A DNA stretch of 64,000 bases from CALEMW01 sp035447065. Its GTDB lineage: Bacteria; Krumholzibacteriota; Krumholzibacteriia; LZORAL124-64-63. Location of the stretch: the NCBI GenBank assembly GCA_035447065.1, contig DAOTGJ010000011.1, positions 22,010-86,009 of the forward strand, in the 5' to 3' direction. The position numbers and the translations under genes are program-made. Below, piece by piece: positions 56,583 through 64,000 of this stretch (positions are counted from its first letter, which is position 1; each line of letters opens with the position of its first letter). Under the pieces are notes generated by a model. That model was not told where the DNA came from. It did not search any database and saw only the letters and a list, made by a program, of their open reading frames with translations.

Positions 56583-59537
56583 ATGCCCGCCTTCCCGCGC
56601 CGCGCCGTTTCCGCGCGCCTGCCCGTCGCCCTGGTCCTGCTGGTCCTGGCCTCCACGGTCCTGTCGGCCGCGGCCCAGACCCAGCCCCACGAGGGCACCC
56701 GCTATCCCACGGGGTACCAGCTGCCGCCCGACTACGAGCAGCAGTATCAGGAGCACCTGAAGATCTACGCGGAGAAGGCGGACCTCCCGTCCAACTTCAG
56801 CTGGCGCGATCTGGAGCGCATGACGCTGGTCAAGGACCAGGGCGGCTGCGGCTCCTGCTGGGACTTCGCGGCCATGGGGCAGATCGAGGCCCACATGAAG
56901 ATCCACTACGGCGTGGACCTGGACCTGTCCGAGCAGCAGGGCATCGAGTGCAATCCGTACGGCGCGGACTGCGGCGGCGGCTGGGCGTCGGCGGTGTACA
57001 GCGTGGGCCAGACCTACGGGCTGAACCGCGAGGGCGCCAACCCCTACGCCCCCAACTTCCTGCACGCCTGCACCCAGGCCACGGCGCTGCCCTTCGCCTT
57101 CGTGCAGGGGTGGAACTACGTGGCCAACGACGTGACGCAGATCAAGAACGCGCTGATGGAGGGGCCGGTCTGCTCGGGCATCTTCTCCAGCACCTACCTC
57201 GAGGACTACGAGGGCGGCTGCTTCAGCACGGACGTGGGCACGTGGACCAACCACCTGGTGGTGATCGTGGGCTGGGACGACCGCGCCTGCGGCGGCGCCG
57301 GCGCCTGGCAGGTCCGCAACTCCTGGGGCTCCGGCTGGGGCGATGCAGGCTACTTCTGGATCGAGTACGGCGCCTCGCTGATCGGCACCTCCACCACCCA
57401 GGTGCAGCTCGCCATCCCCGAGACCACCGTGCAGGTGCTGGCCCCCTTGGCCAGCGAGACCATGTACGCCGACCTGCCGGTGGAGATCCGCTGGAGCACC
57501 GGCGGCGCGGCCTGCAGCACCGTGGACATCTGGATGAGCGTGGACGGCGGCAAGTTCGACATCCCCGTGGCCCAGGGCATCCCCAACTCCGGCAGCCACA
57601 CCTGGACGGTGGCCAACCAGAGCACCCAGGACGCGCGCTTCTGCGTGGTGGCCAACGGCGACACGCGCGACGGCTTCGGCTTCTCGCCCCAGCCCATCCG
57701 GCTGCTGGGCTACCGCACCCGCTACGTGTCGGCCCTGGGCAACGACACGCCTCCTTACGACACGCCCCAGACCGCGGCCCACACCATCCAGGACGCCGTG
57801 TCGGCCTGCACCGGCCTGGACTCCGTCATGGTGGCCGCGGGCGACTACCTGGAGCTGATCCAGGTGGACGGCACCGTGCGCATCTTCGGCGGCTGGAGCC
57901 AGGACTTCGCCACGCGCGACGCCAAGACCCTGCCCACGCGCATCCGCGGCCTCAACAGCGCCGTGCGCTTCCAGGCCGGCGCCGAGGACTACGGCGGCGT
58001 GGACGGCGTGGAGTTCCACGACTGCAGCGGCCTGGCCTTCGACTTCCCGGCTCCCGGCCATCACGGCGGCGCCGTGTTCAGCAACAACGCCTCGCCGTGG
58101 ATCAACGCCTGCGTGTTCGTGGACAACGACGCGGACCAGCTGGGCGGCTTCGGCGCCGGCGGCGCCGTCATGGCGCGCAACGGCGCTCCGCTCATCAGCA
58201 ACTGCGAGTTCCGCGGCAACCGCGCCACCCTGGGCGGCGCCGTGGCCCTCTACGACTGCGCGGGCGCGGAGCTGCGCGACAACGTCTTCACCGCCAACGC
58301 CTGCCTGGACAGCGCCGCGGCCAACCTGGGCGGCGCCGTGTACGTGAGCGGCGGTTCGCTGCTGGTGGACGGCGGCGAGTTCACCGGCAACTTCGGCTCC
58401 TACCGCGGCGGCGCCGTGAGCGCCGTGGGCGCGGACGTGACGCTGCGCCACGTGCGCCTGCAGGCCAACCGCGGCCACTACTCGGGCGGCGCGGTCTCCG
58501 TGGTGGGCGGCTCCCTGGACGTGCGCAACTGCGAGCTCGTGGCCAACCGCGCCGGCACCCTGGCCGGCGGCCTCTACATGGACCAGGGCGCGGCGTTCAC
58601 CCTGGAGAACTCCGTGCTCCACGGCAACGTGACGGACCAGGGCCTGCCGGCGGTCTTCGCCCTGGGCGCGGGCCCCGGCCTGGTGCGCAACACGGTGTTC
58701 ACGCAGAACAGCGGCGCCCTGCTGGGCTCGCTGCCGGATTACGACGCGGACCACAACGTGTTCTGGCAGACCGGCGACGCCTACGGCGCCTTCCCGGCCG
58801 GCGCCCACGACCTGGCCGCGGACCCCCTCTTCGTGGACGCCGCGGCGGGCGATTTCGGCCTGGCCCTGCACTCGCCCTGCCTGGACGCGGGTGACCCCGA
58901 CGCCGCCTGCGCCGACCCGGACGGTTCGCCCAACGACCGCGGCTGCTTCGGCGGCCCCGACGCGCGTCCCGTGGCTCCGGCCAAGGTGGCCAACGCGCGC
59001 CTGGAGGAGTCCGCCACGATGCTGCGCTGGGACGCCTGCGCCGCCGCGGACGCGGCCTCCTACGTGATCTACCGCAGCACGCTGGCGGATCCCCCGTACG
59101 CGGCCGAGGCCATGCTGGGCGAGGTGACGCATCCGGTCACCGAGTTCGCCGTGGACGGCGCGCCGGGCACGTACCGCGTGGTGGCCGTGGACGTGGACGG
59201 CCACGTGGGCGGCTACTCCGATCCCGTGGCCACGGGCACCGGCGTGGATGACGCGCCGCGCAGCCTGGCGCTCACCTCCATCGCCCCCAACCCGTTCAAC
59301 CCGCGCACGCTGATCCGCTTCGAGGTGCCGCGTCAGGGCCGCGTGCACCTGCGCGTGCACGACGCCCGCGGCCGCGTGGTGGCCACGCTGCAGGACGACG
59401 TGCTGAGCCCGGGCGCCCACGAGGCCGTCTGGCAGGGCCGCGACGACCGCGGCGCCGTGGCGGCGGCCGGCGTGTATTTCGTGCGGCTGGACGACGGGGT
59501 CTCCGTGCGGACGTCCAAGGTGGTGCTCAGCAAATAG
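56583..59537 (+). CDS. Secreted papain-family (C1A) peptidase with beta-helix and C-terminal sorting domain
   Basis: 984 residues. After a signal peptide ('VALVLLVLASTVLSAAAQ') and an unusually short pro-region (~40 residues) comes a C1A domain. It has oxyanion Gln86, nucleophile Cys92 ('DQGGCGSCWDF'), His224 ('TNHLVVIVGW') and Asn246 ('NSWGSGWG'), all catalytic positions intact. An Ig-like linker leads to a right-handed beta-helix of repeated 'GGAV' turns (~490-700: 'GGAVFSNN', 'GGAVMARNG', 'GGAVYVSGG', 'GGAVSVVGG'). A fibronectin-like module ('DAASYVIYRS') and a terminal FlgD/T9SS-like domain starting 'APNPFNPRTLIRFEV' and ending 'KVVLSK' follow. It is probably exported to the cell surface or medium as a protease or adhesin-protease. 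ATG at 56583 (with AGGA 8 nt upstream) is preferred over ATG 56574. Confidence 0.85.
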   Translation: MPAFPRRAVSARLPVALVLLVLASTVLSAAAQTQPHEGTRYPTGYQLPPDYEQQYQEHLKIYAEKADLPSNFSWRDLERMTLVKDQGGCGSCWDFAAMGQIEAHMKIHYGVDLDLSEQQGIECNPYGADCGGGWASAVYSVGQTYGLNREGANPYAPNFLHACTQATALPFAFVQGWNYVANDVTQIKNALMEGPVCSGIFSSTYLEDYEGGCFSTDVGTWTNHLVVIVGWDDRACGGAGAWQVRNSWGSGWGDAGYFWIEYGASLIGTSTTQVQLAIPETTVQVLAPLASETMYADLPVEIRWSTGGAACSTVDIWMSVDGGKFDIPVAQGIPNSGSHTWTVANQSTQDARFCVVANGDTRDGFGFSPQPIRLLGYRTRYVSALGNDTPPYDTPQTAAHTIQDAVSACTGLDSVMVAAGDYLELIQVDGTVRIFGGWSQDFATRDAKTLPTRIRGLNSAVRFQAGAEDYGGVDGVEFHDCSGLAFDFPAPGHHGGAVFSNNASPWINACVFVDNDADQLGGFGAGGAVMARNGAPLISNCEFRGNRATLGGAVALYDCAGAELRDNVFTANACLDSAAANLGGAVYVSGGSLLVDGGEFTGNFGSYRGGAVSAVGADVTLRHVRLQANRGHYSGGAVSVVGGSLDVRNCELVANRAGTLAGGLYMDQGAAFTLENSVLHGNVTDQGLPAVFALGAGPGLVRNTVFTQNSGALLGSLPDYDADHNVFWQTGDAYGAFPAGAHDLAADPLFVDAAAGDFGLALHSPCLDAGDPDAACADPDGSPNDRGCFGGPDARPVAPAKVANARLEESATMLRWDACAAADAASYVIYRSTLADPPYAAEAMLGEVTHPVTEFAVDGAPGTYRVVAVDVDGHVGGYSDPVATGTGVDDAPRSLALTSIAPNPFNPRTLIRFEVPRQGRVHLRVHDARGRVVATLQDDVLSPGAHEAVWQGRDDRGAVAAAGVYFVRLDDGVSVRTSKVVLSK

Positions 59538-59586
59538 AGCGGGTCGGCCCCTCCGCGCCGCCATTCGCATTCCACGCGAGTCGGCT

Positions 59587-59615
59587 CGTCCCCCGGCCCT
59601 CTGGGCCGGGGGACG
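59587..59615. terminator. Bidirectional hairpin between convergent genes
   Basis: A perfect 13-bp stem, CGTCCCCCGGCCC (59587-59599) with GGGCCGGGGGACG (59603-59615), and a TCT loop lies between the peptidase and aroB stop codons. No T-tract on either strand, so termination would rely on stem strength or Rho. Confidence 0.7.
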
Positions 59616-59622
59616 TCGCTTA

Positions 59623-60747
59623 TCAGGCATGCAGGTGGGGGAGGGCTTCCGAGAGGGGGATCTTGACGTCCAGCACCACCTGGCCGATGCGGGCGGGGAG
59701 GACCCAGCGCACGGCGCCGGCGGACTTCTTCTTGTCGCGCTCCACGTAGGGGGCGGCGTCGGCCAGCGCGGGGGGCGCCACGGAGGTGGGCAGGCCGCAG
59801 GCGTCCAGCAGGGCCACGATGCGGGTCACGGTGCGCTCGGCGCACACGCCGCGGGCCGCTGCCAGGCGGGTGGCGGCGCACATGCCCAGGGCCACGGCCT
59901 CGCCGTGGGGCAGGCCGAGCAGGGGCTCCAGGGCGTGGGCCAGGGTGTGGCCCAGGTTCAGGGCGCGGCGGCGGCCGCCTTCGCGGTAGTCCGAGGCCAC
60001 CACGCGGGCCTTGGCCGTGACGGTCTGCAGCAGCCAGTCGCTCCAGGGCAGGGCGCCGATGCCGGCGGGGGGCTCGTCGTCGCGGCCGGCGGCCAGCAGC
60101 GCGCGCAGGCGGGGGGCCTCGGCCTCCAGGGCGGGGAAAAGGCCGGGGGCGCCCAGGATGGCGGTCTTGACCACCTCGGCCATGCCGCAGCGCCACTCGC
60201 GGCGGGGCAGGCTGGCCAGCAGGTCCGGATCCACCACCACCAGGGGCGCGGCGTGGAAGGCGCCCACCGGGTTCTTGAGGCCGTCCAGGTCCACGGCGGT
60301 CTTGCCGCCCACCGACGCGTCCGCGCAGGCCAGCAGCGAGGAGGGCACGGCCAGGAATTCCACGCCGCGCTGCCAGGTGGCCGCGGCGAAGCCGGCCAGA
60401 TCCAGCACCGTGCCGCCGCCCACGCCCACCACCACGCCGTCGCGCGTGAGGTTGTCGGCGGCGAGGCGGCGCCAGAGGCGCAGGAGGTTCTCCGGGGTCT
60501 TCACGTCCTCGCCGCCGGGCAGCTCCAGGCGGGGCAGGGGGGCGCCGGCGGCGTCCACCAGCACCGGATCCAGACGCGCGGCCTGCCGGCGGGCCACCGC
60601 CGCATCCATCACCACCAGGGCCGGCCGGCCGTGCAGGCGTTCCGGCAGGGCAGCCAGCCGTCCGGCGCCCACCTCCACGCGGCACACGGTCTCGCCGGCG
60701 CGGAAGCTGACCCCGTGGGCGTCGGTCCTCACATGCTTGCCGGTCAT
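59623..60747 (-). CDS. aroB: 3-dehydroquinate synthase
   Basis: 374-residue enzyme that makes 3-dehydroquinate from DAHP, the second step of the shikimate pathway. It has 'PGGEDVKTPENLLRLWRRL', the NAD-binding 'VVGVGGGTVLDLAGFAA', 'PSSLLACADASVGGKTAVD', 'KNPVGAFH', and metal ligands in 'CGMAEVVKTA', 'NLGHTLAHALE' and 'PHGEAVALGM'. The usual 'TTLLAQVD' reads 'SSLLACAD', a modest change near the active site. Start ATG at 60747 (minus strand) with AAGGGGATG upstream gives the normal length; a longer frame exists but adds an implausible tail. No other shikimate gene is adjacent. Confidence 0.92.
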   Translation of the reverse strand: MTGKHVRTDAHGVSFRAGETVCRVEVGAGRLAALPERLHGRPALVVMDAAVARRQAARLDPVLVDAAGAPLPRLELPGGEDVKTPENLLRLWRRLAADNLTRDGVVVGVGGGTVLDLAGFAAATWQRGVEFLAVPSSLLACADASVGGKTAVDLDGLKNPVGAFHAAPLVVVDPDLLASLPRREWRCGMAEVVKTAILGAPGLFPALEAEAPRLRALLAAGRDDEPPAGIGALPWSDWLLQTVTAKARVVASDYREGGRRRALNLGHTLAHALEPLLGLPHGEAVALGMCAATRLAAARGVCAERTVTRIVALLDACGLPTSVAPPALADAAPYVERDKKKSAGAVRWVLPARIGQVVLDVKIPLSEALPHLHA

Positions 60748-60830
60748 CGATGCATCCCCTTGTGGGTGAAGCAGTTGGGCCTTGAAAGCGTCCGGTCGGG
60801 AACGGCGCGGGCGCCCGTCGGGCGACAACG

Positions 60831-60861
60831 AGTGTTGAAAATCGGATAACCCTAGTGTTGA
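60831..60861 (+). promoter_or_regulatory. Paired AGTGTTGA direct repeats in an AT-rich island
   Basis: AGTGTTGA occurs at 60831-60838 and 60854-60861, 23 bp apart (about two helical turns), just upstream of the promoter for the oxidoreductase operon and between it and aroB. Candidate binding site for a dimeric regulator. Confidence 0.4.
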
Positions 60862-60874
60862 TAGTGCTTTTCAG

Positions 60875-60902
60875 TTGACCGACTTCCGGCGCGCGCTACC
60901 TT
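60875..60902 (+). promoter_or_regulatory. Sigma-70-type promoter for the 2-oxoacid:ferredoxin oxidoreductase operon
   Basis: TTGACC (60875-60880), 16-bp spacer, TACCTT (60897-60902), about 60 nt before the first ATG. The -35 box matches consensus at five of six positions. Confidence 0.55.
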
Positions 60903-60960
60903 TGCGGCAGGGTTCATCATCGGGGCACGGGCCCCGCCGAGTCCAGCAAGGAGTGTGACG

Positions 60961-61542
60961 ATGGCCGCGAAGATGACCGAGATCCGTTGGCACGGCCGCG
61001 GGGGGCAGGGGGCCAAGACGGCCGCCACCTTCCTGGCCGAGGCGGTCCTCGATAAAGGAATGCACAGCCAGGGCTTCCCCGAGTACGGTCCCGAGCGCCG
61101 CGGCGCTCCCGTGCGGGGCTACACGCGCATCTCGGAGCGGCCCATCCGGCTGCACTGCGCCATCGCGCATCCGGATTTCGTGATCGTCCTGGATCCCACG
61201 CTCATGGATTCCGCCGCCGCCGGCGTGGCCGACGGCACCACGCCGGACACGGTGTTCCTGATCAACACCATGGACACGCCGGCCGCCGTGCGGAAGCGCC
61301 TGGGCATCACCGGGGGCAAGGTGTTCACCGTGGACGCCTCGCTGATCGCGCAGGAGAGCTTCGGGCGCTCCATCCCCAACATGCCCATGATCGGCGCGCT
61401 GGCCAAGGTGGGCGACGTGATCTCCCTGGAGGAGCTCACCGGCGCCATGGCCTCCCGCCTCAAGAAGAAGTTCAGCCAGGCCGTGGTGGACGGCAACGTG
61501 TCCGCCGTGGAGCGGGCCTACGAGGAGTTGATGTCCGAATGA
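60961..61542 (+). CDS. porG: 2-oxoacid:ferredoxin oxidoreductase, gamma subunit
   Basis: 193 residues. It begins 'MTEIRWHGRGGQGAKTAAT' (the GRGGQG motif of gamma subunits) and has 'GFPEYGPERRGAPVRGYTR' and 'DFVIVLDPTLMDS'. The subunit takes part in coenzyme A binding in the heterotetramer that oxidatively decarboxylates pyruvate or another 2-oxoacid and reduces ferredoxin. ATG at 60961 is 7 nt after AAGGAG; an upstream in-frame GTG at 60955 lies too close to that site. First gene of the gamma-delta-alpha-beta operon; overlaps delta by 4 nt (ATGA). Confidence 0.92.
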   Translation: MAAKMTEIRWHGRGGQGAKTAATFLAEAVLDKGMHSQGFPEYGPERRGAPVRGYTRISERPIRLHCAIAHPDFVIVLDPTLMDSAAAGVADGTTPDTVFLINTMDTPAAVRKRLGITGGKVFTVDASLIAQESFGRSIPNMPMIGALAKVGDVISLEELTGAMASRLKKKFSQAVVDGNVSAVERAYEELMSE

Positions 61543-61847
61543 GTCTCATCCCGACCAAGGATCTCCTGGAGGGCGGCATCATCCAGGACGCGGGCAACGC
61601 CGCCGAGTTCAAGACCGGCGACTGGCGCTCCAACGTGCCCACCTTCGTGGCGGACAACTGCATCCACTGCATGTTCTGCTGGATCTACTGTCCGGACACC
61701 GCCATCGACATCGACACCTCCGGCGAGAAGACCCTGATGAAGGGCTTCCACCTGGATCACTGCAAGGGGTGCGGGATCTGTGCGCAGCACTGCCCGCCCG
61801 CAGCCAAGGGCAAGGCGGCCATCGTGATGGTCCGCGAAGAGAAGTAG
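61539..61847 (+). CDS. porD: 2-oxoacid:ferredoxin oxidoreductase, delta (ferredoxin) subunit
   Basis: 102-residue 2x[4Fe-4S] ferredoxin subunit with two complete motifs, 'CIHCMFCWIYCPDTA' and 'CKGCGICAQHCPPAA'. It carries electrons from the thiamine site on the beta subunit toward free ferredoxin. The N-terminal ~35 residues ('EFKTGDWRSNVPTFV') match delta subunits of the archaeal/Thermotoga type. Starts inside the stop of the gamma gene; alpha follows 19 nt downstream after GGAAAGGAGAG. Confidence 0.94.
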   Translation: MSLIPTKDLLEGGIIQDAGNAAEFKTGDWRSNVPTFVADNCIHCMFCWIYCPDTAIDIDTSGEKTLMKGFHLDHCKGCGICAQHCPPAAKGKAAIVMVREEK

Positions 61848-61866
61848 CCACGGAAAGGAGAGTCCC

Positions 61867-63054
61867 ATGAAGCAGAAGTACGTCGGGCTGACCGGGAACG
61901 AGGCCGTGGCGACCGCCTTCCGCCAGGCGCGTCCGCACGTGGCGCCGGCCTTCCCCATCACGCCCCAGACCGAGATGATGCACAAGTTCGCGGACTTCGT
62001 GGCCGACGGCCGCGTGGACACCGAGATGGTGCTGGTGGAGAGCGAGCACTCGGCCATGAGCGCCGCCATCGGCTCCGCCGCCACGGGCGCGCGCACCTTC
62101 ACCGCCACGAGCTCCGCCGGCTTCGCCCTGATGTGGGAGGTCGTCTACATCGCGGCGTCGCTGCGCCTGCCCATCTGCATGCCGGTGGTGAACCGCGCGC
62201 TGTCGGGCAACATCAACATCCACAACGACCACTCGGACACCATGGGCGGCCGCGACGCGGGCTGGATCCAGCTCTTCTGCGAGAACGCCCAGGAGGCCTA
62301 CGACACGGCCCTGATGTGCTGGCGCATCGCCGAGCACAAGGACGTGCGGATCCCGGTGATGATCAACTACGACGGCTTCATCATCAGCCACACGGCCGAG
62401 TCGCTGCACATCCTGGAGGACGACGACGCCTGGAAGTTCATCGGTCCCAAGGACCTGAAGACGGGCTACTCCCTGCTGGACGTGGAGAAACCCATCACCG
62501 TGGGTCCGCTGGACCTCACGGACTACTACTTCGAGCACAAGGTCAGCCAGATGGAGGCCCTGAACCGGGCGCCCAAGACCATCAAGAAGGTGTTCGACGA
62601 GTTCGGCAAGCTGTCCGGCCGGCAGTACGACTTCCTGGAGGAGTACCGCACCGAGGACGCCGAGCTGATCATCGTGGCCATCGGGTCCACCTGCGGCACC
62701 GCCAAGGACGTCATCGACGCCCAGCGCGAGAAGGGCGTGAAGGTGGGTCTGGTGAAGATCCGCATGTTCCGTCCCTTCCCGGCCGAGACCATCGCCAAGG
62801 CCCTGGGCAAGGCGAAGGTGGTGGGCGTGATGGACAAGTCCGCCAGCTTCGGCGCCCACGGCGGGCCGCTGTTCATGGAGATCCGCTCCGCGCTGTACGG
62901 CAAGGCCAAGGCCCCCAAGATCCACAACTGGATCTACGGCCTGGGCGGCCGCGACACCGACACGACCCAGATCGAGGATCTCATCGCGCAGCTCCAGGCC
63001 ATCGCCGGGGGCCAGAAGTCCGAGGACGTCAACCTGCTGGGTGTCCGGCTCTAG
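61867..63054 (+). CDS. porA: 2-oxoacid:ferredoxin oxidoreductase, alpha subunit
   Basis: 395 residues. The N-terminal pyrimidine-type thiamine-binding domain opens 'GLTGNEAVATAFRQARPHV' with 'AFPITPQTEMMHKFAD', 'VESEHSAMSAAIGSAA' (conserved Glu for thiamine activation), 'TATSSAGFALMWEV' and 'HNDHSDTMGGRDAGWIQLFC'. The C-terminal domain has 'IIVAIGSTCGTAKDVID' and 'RMFRPFPAETIAKAL'. The sequence favours pyruvate as substrate over 2-ketoisovalerate or 2-oxoglutarate, but this is not proven. It is separate from gamma and beta, i.e. the four-subunit form and not the fused pyruvate synthase of many anaerobes. Confidence 0.93.
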   Translation: MKQKYVGLTGNEAVATAFRQARPHVAPAFPITPQTEMMHKFADFVADGRVDTEMVLVESEHSAMSAAIGSAATGARTFTATSSAGFALMWEVVYIAASLRLPICMPVVNRALSGNINIHNDHSDTMGGRDAGWIQLFCENAQEAYDTALMCWRIAEHKDVRIPVMINYDGFIISHTAESLHILEDDDAWKFIGPKDLKTGYSLLDVEKPITVGPLDLTDYYFEHKVSQMEALNRAPKTIKKVFDEFGKLSGRQYDFLEEYRTEDAELIIVAIGSTCGTAKDVIDAQREKGVKVGLVKIRMFRPFPAETIAKALGKAKVVGVMDKSASFGAHGGPLFMEIRSALYGKAKAPKIHNWIYGLGGRDTDTTQIEDLIAQLQAIAGGQKSEDVNLLGVRL

Positions 63055-63067
63055 AGGAGGTGCCGAC

Positions 63068-64000
63068 ATGGCTGTGAATCTGCAGACGCTTTCCAAGAAC
63101 GAAGACCTCCTGTCCGGCGGGCACCGGGCGTGCGCCGGCTGCACCGGCGCCAACATCCTGCGCCAGATCATGCTGACCGCCGGCCCCGACACGGTCGTCG
63201 GCGGTGCGACGGGCTGCATGGAGGTCGTGACCACCATCTTCCCCTACACCGCGTGGAAGACGCCGTTCATCCACACGGCCTTCGAGAACGCGGCGGCCAC
63301 GGTCAGCGGCGCGGAGACCGCCTTCCGCGCCCTGAAGAAGCGCGGCGACCTGCCCGTGCCCCGCGAGAAGATGAACTTCATCGCCTTCGGCGGCGACGGC
63401 GGCACCTACGACATCGGCCTGCAGTCGCTGTCCGGCGCCATGGAGCGCGGCCACAACATGCTGTACGTCTGCTACGACAACGAGGCGTACATGAACACGG
63501 GCATCCAGCGCTCCGGCGCCACGCCCTTCGGCGCGCACACCAGCACCTCGCCGGCGGGCGCCGTGAAGCAGGGCAAGGAGCAGCACCGCAAGGATCTGAC
63601 CGCCATCATGGTGGCGCACCGGATCCCCTACGTGGCCCAGACCACGCCCTTCCACTGGCGCGACCTGCAGGCCAAGGTGGAGAAGGCCCTGAGCGTGGAC
63701 GGCCCCGCGTTCCTGAACATCCTGATGCCCTGCACCGTGGGCTGGGGCTTCGATCCCGCCCTGGGCATGGAGCTGTGCAAGGAGGCCGTGGAGAACAACT
63801 TCTGGCCCCTGTTCGAGGTGGAGGACGGGCAGTACAAGCTCACGTACAAGCCCAAGGAGGACCGTCCGCCCATCACCGAGTGGATGAAGAAGCAGGTGCG
63901 CTTCCGCCACCTCTTCAAGCCGGGCAACGAGTGGCGGCTGGAGGAGAGCCAGAAGCAGGTGGACAAGGAGTTCGAGCGCATCGTCAAGCTCTGCGGCTGA
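63068..64000 (+). CDS. porB: 2-oxoacid:ferredoxin oxidoreductase, beta subunit
   Basis: 310 residues, complete; the TGA is the last codon of the window. It has the [4Fe-4S] cysteines of 'HRACAGCTGANIL', 'GATGCMEV' and the later 'MPCTVGWG'. The thiamine diphosphate/Mg motif is 'GGDGGTYDIGLQSLSGAMER' (Asp110), continuing to 'CYDNEAYMNTGIQRSG'. It catalyses decarboxylation and passes electrons to delta. ATG at 63068 follows GAGGAGGTG. Last visible gene of the operon; what follows is outside the window. Confidence 0.94.
   Translation: MAVNLQTLSKNEDLLSGGHRACAGCTGANILRQIMLTAGPDTVVGGATGCMEVVTTIFPYTAWKTPFIHTAFENAAATVSGAETAFRALKKRGDLPVPREKMNFIAFGGDGGTYDIGLQSLSGAMERGHNMLYVCYDNEAYMNTGIQRSGATPFGAHTSTSPAGAVKQGKEQHRKDLTAIMVAHRIPYVAQTTPFHWRDLQAKVEKALSVDGPAFLNILMPCTVGWGFDPALGMELCKEAVENNFWPLFEVEDGQYKLTYKPKEDRPPITEWMKKQVRFRHLFKPGNEWRLEESQKQVDKEFERIVKLCG

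Noticed and set aside
1..64000. CRISPR arrays, tRNA or rRNA genes, insertion sequences, prophage or attachment sites
   Set aside because: None seen on reading: no regularly spaced repeats, no cloverleaf in the short intergenic gaps, no transposase, integrase or phage-like protein. A covariance-model scan would settle small RNAs.

Overview
The window is a continuous stretch of very GC-rich bacterial chromosome, apart from one 100-N scaffold gap. It carries 46 protein-coding genes, tightly packed and mostly read on the + strand in operons whose stop and start codons overlap (TGA/GTG or TGA/ATG). I found no rRNA, tRNA, CRISPR array, transposase or integrase, and no gene-free stretch longer than about 250 bases. 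The organism is probably an uncultured member of the Fibrobacterota-Chlorobiota-Bacteroidota (FCB) superphylum, of the kind seen in candidate phyla such as Eisenbacteria or Krumholzibacteriota. The support is the pair of secreted proteins ending in an 'NPFNP' FlgD/T9SS-like sorting domain, the MoxR-DUF58-BatA and DUF4159-DUF4175-TPR clusters, SurA/PpiC periplasmic chaperones and an outer-membrane barrel. A four-subunit 2-oxoacid:ferredoxin oxidoreductase, a phosphofructokinase with pyrophosphate-type residues and a full-length NifU with NifS suggest an anaerobic or facultative fermentative metabolism. The phylum assignment is inference.

Layout. 0-5 kb: the end of a secreted propeller-like protein, an adenosine deaminase, a PPi-type phosphofructokinase and a GT-C membrane glycosyltransferase. 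5-11 kb: a GAF-SpoIIE phosphatase on the minus strand, then the moxR-DUF58-batA-like operon. 10.7-19.6 kb: nifU-nifS, mfd, a PpiC lipoprotein and surA. 19.6-26.8 kb: holB-ricT-tatD-rsmA in an order like that of Firmicutes, then an outer-membrane barrel and two related lipoproteins. 26.9-32.7 kb: a divergent polysaccharide deacetylase, a ferredoxin-like protein, secD-secF and a small secreted protein. 32.7-44.9 kb: a 1,566-residue NtrY-like sensor kinase followed by DUF4159, DUF4175, TPR and an 'asparagine synthetase B-like' secreted protein. 44.9-49.1 kb: a CPBP protease (minus), a HAD phosphatase, bifunctional NAD(P)HX repair enzyme and tsaD. 49.1-53.6 kb: a signalling operon behind a textbook sigma-54 promoter. 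53.6-54.4 kb: the scaffold gap, a hairpin repeat and a small secreted acidic protein (minus). 54.4-60.7 kb: priA, a papain-family secreted peptidase and aroB (minus). 60.9-64 kb: the 2-oxoacid:ferredoxin oxidoreductase operon (gamma-delta-alpha-beta), which ends exactly at the window edge.

The most unusual region is 49.1-53.6 kb. A perfect -24/-12 element precedes a REC-GGDEF protein with a GGDDF site, a lone REC domain, a GAF-histidine kinase-GAF-HD-GYP fusion whose HD motif reads YD, and a second lone REC. The kinase core looks intact while both cyclic-di-GMP modules have lost key residues, so the nucleotide-turnover modules may have been reused for signal transfer. Other things to examine are a 19-bp tandem triplication between two convergent stop codons; 55-bp identical flanks of the N gap, which look like an assembly k-mer overlap; promoter plus 5'-UTR hairpin arrangements before add and secD; a perfect TATAAT made of rare codons inside the 3' end of mfd; and two genes whose -10 boxes sit where leaderless mRNAs would start.
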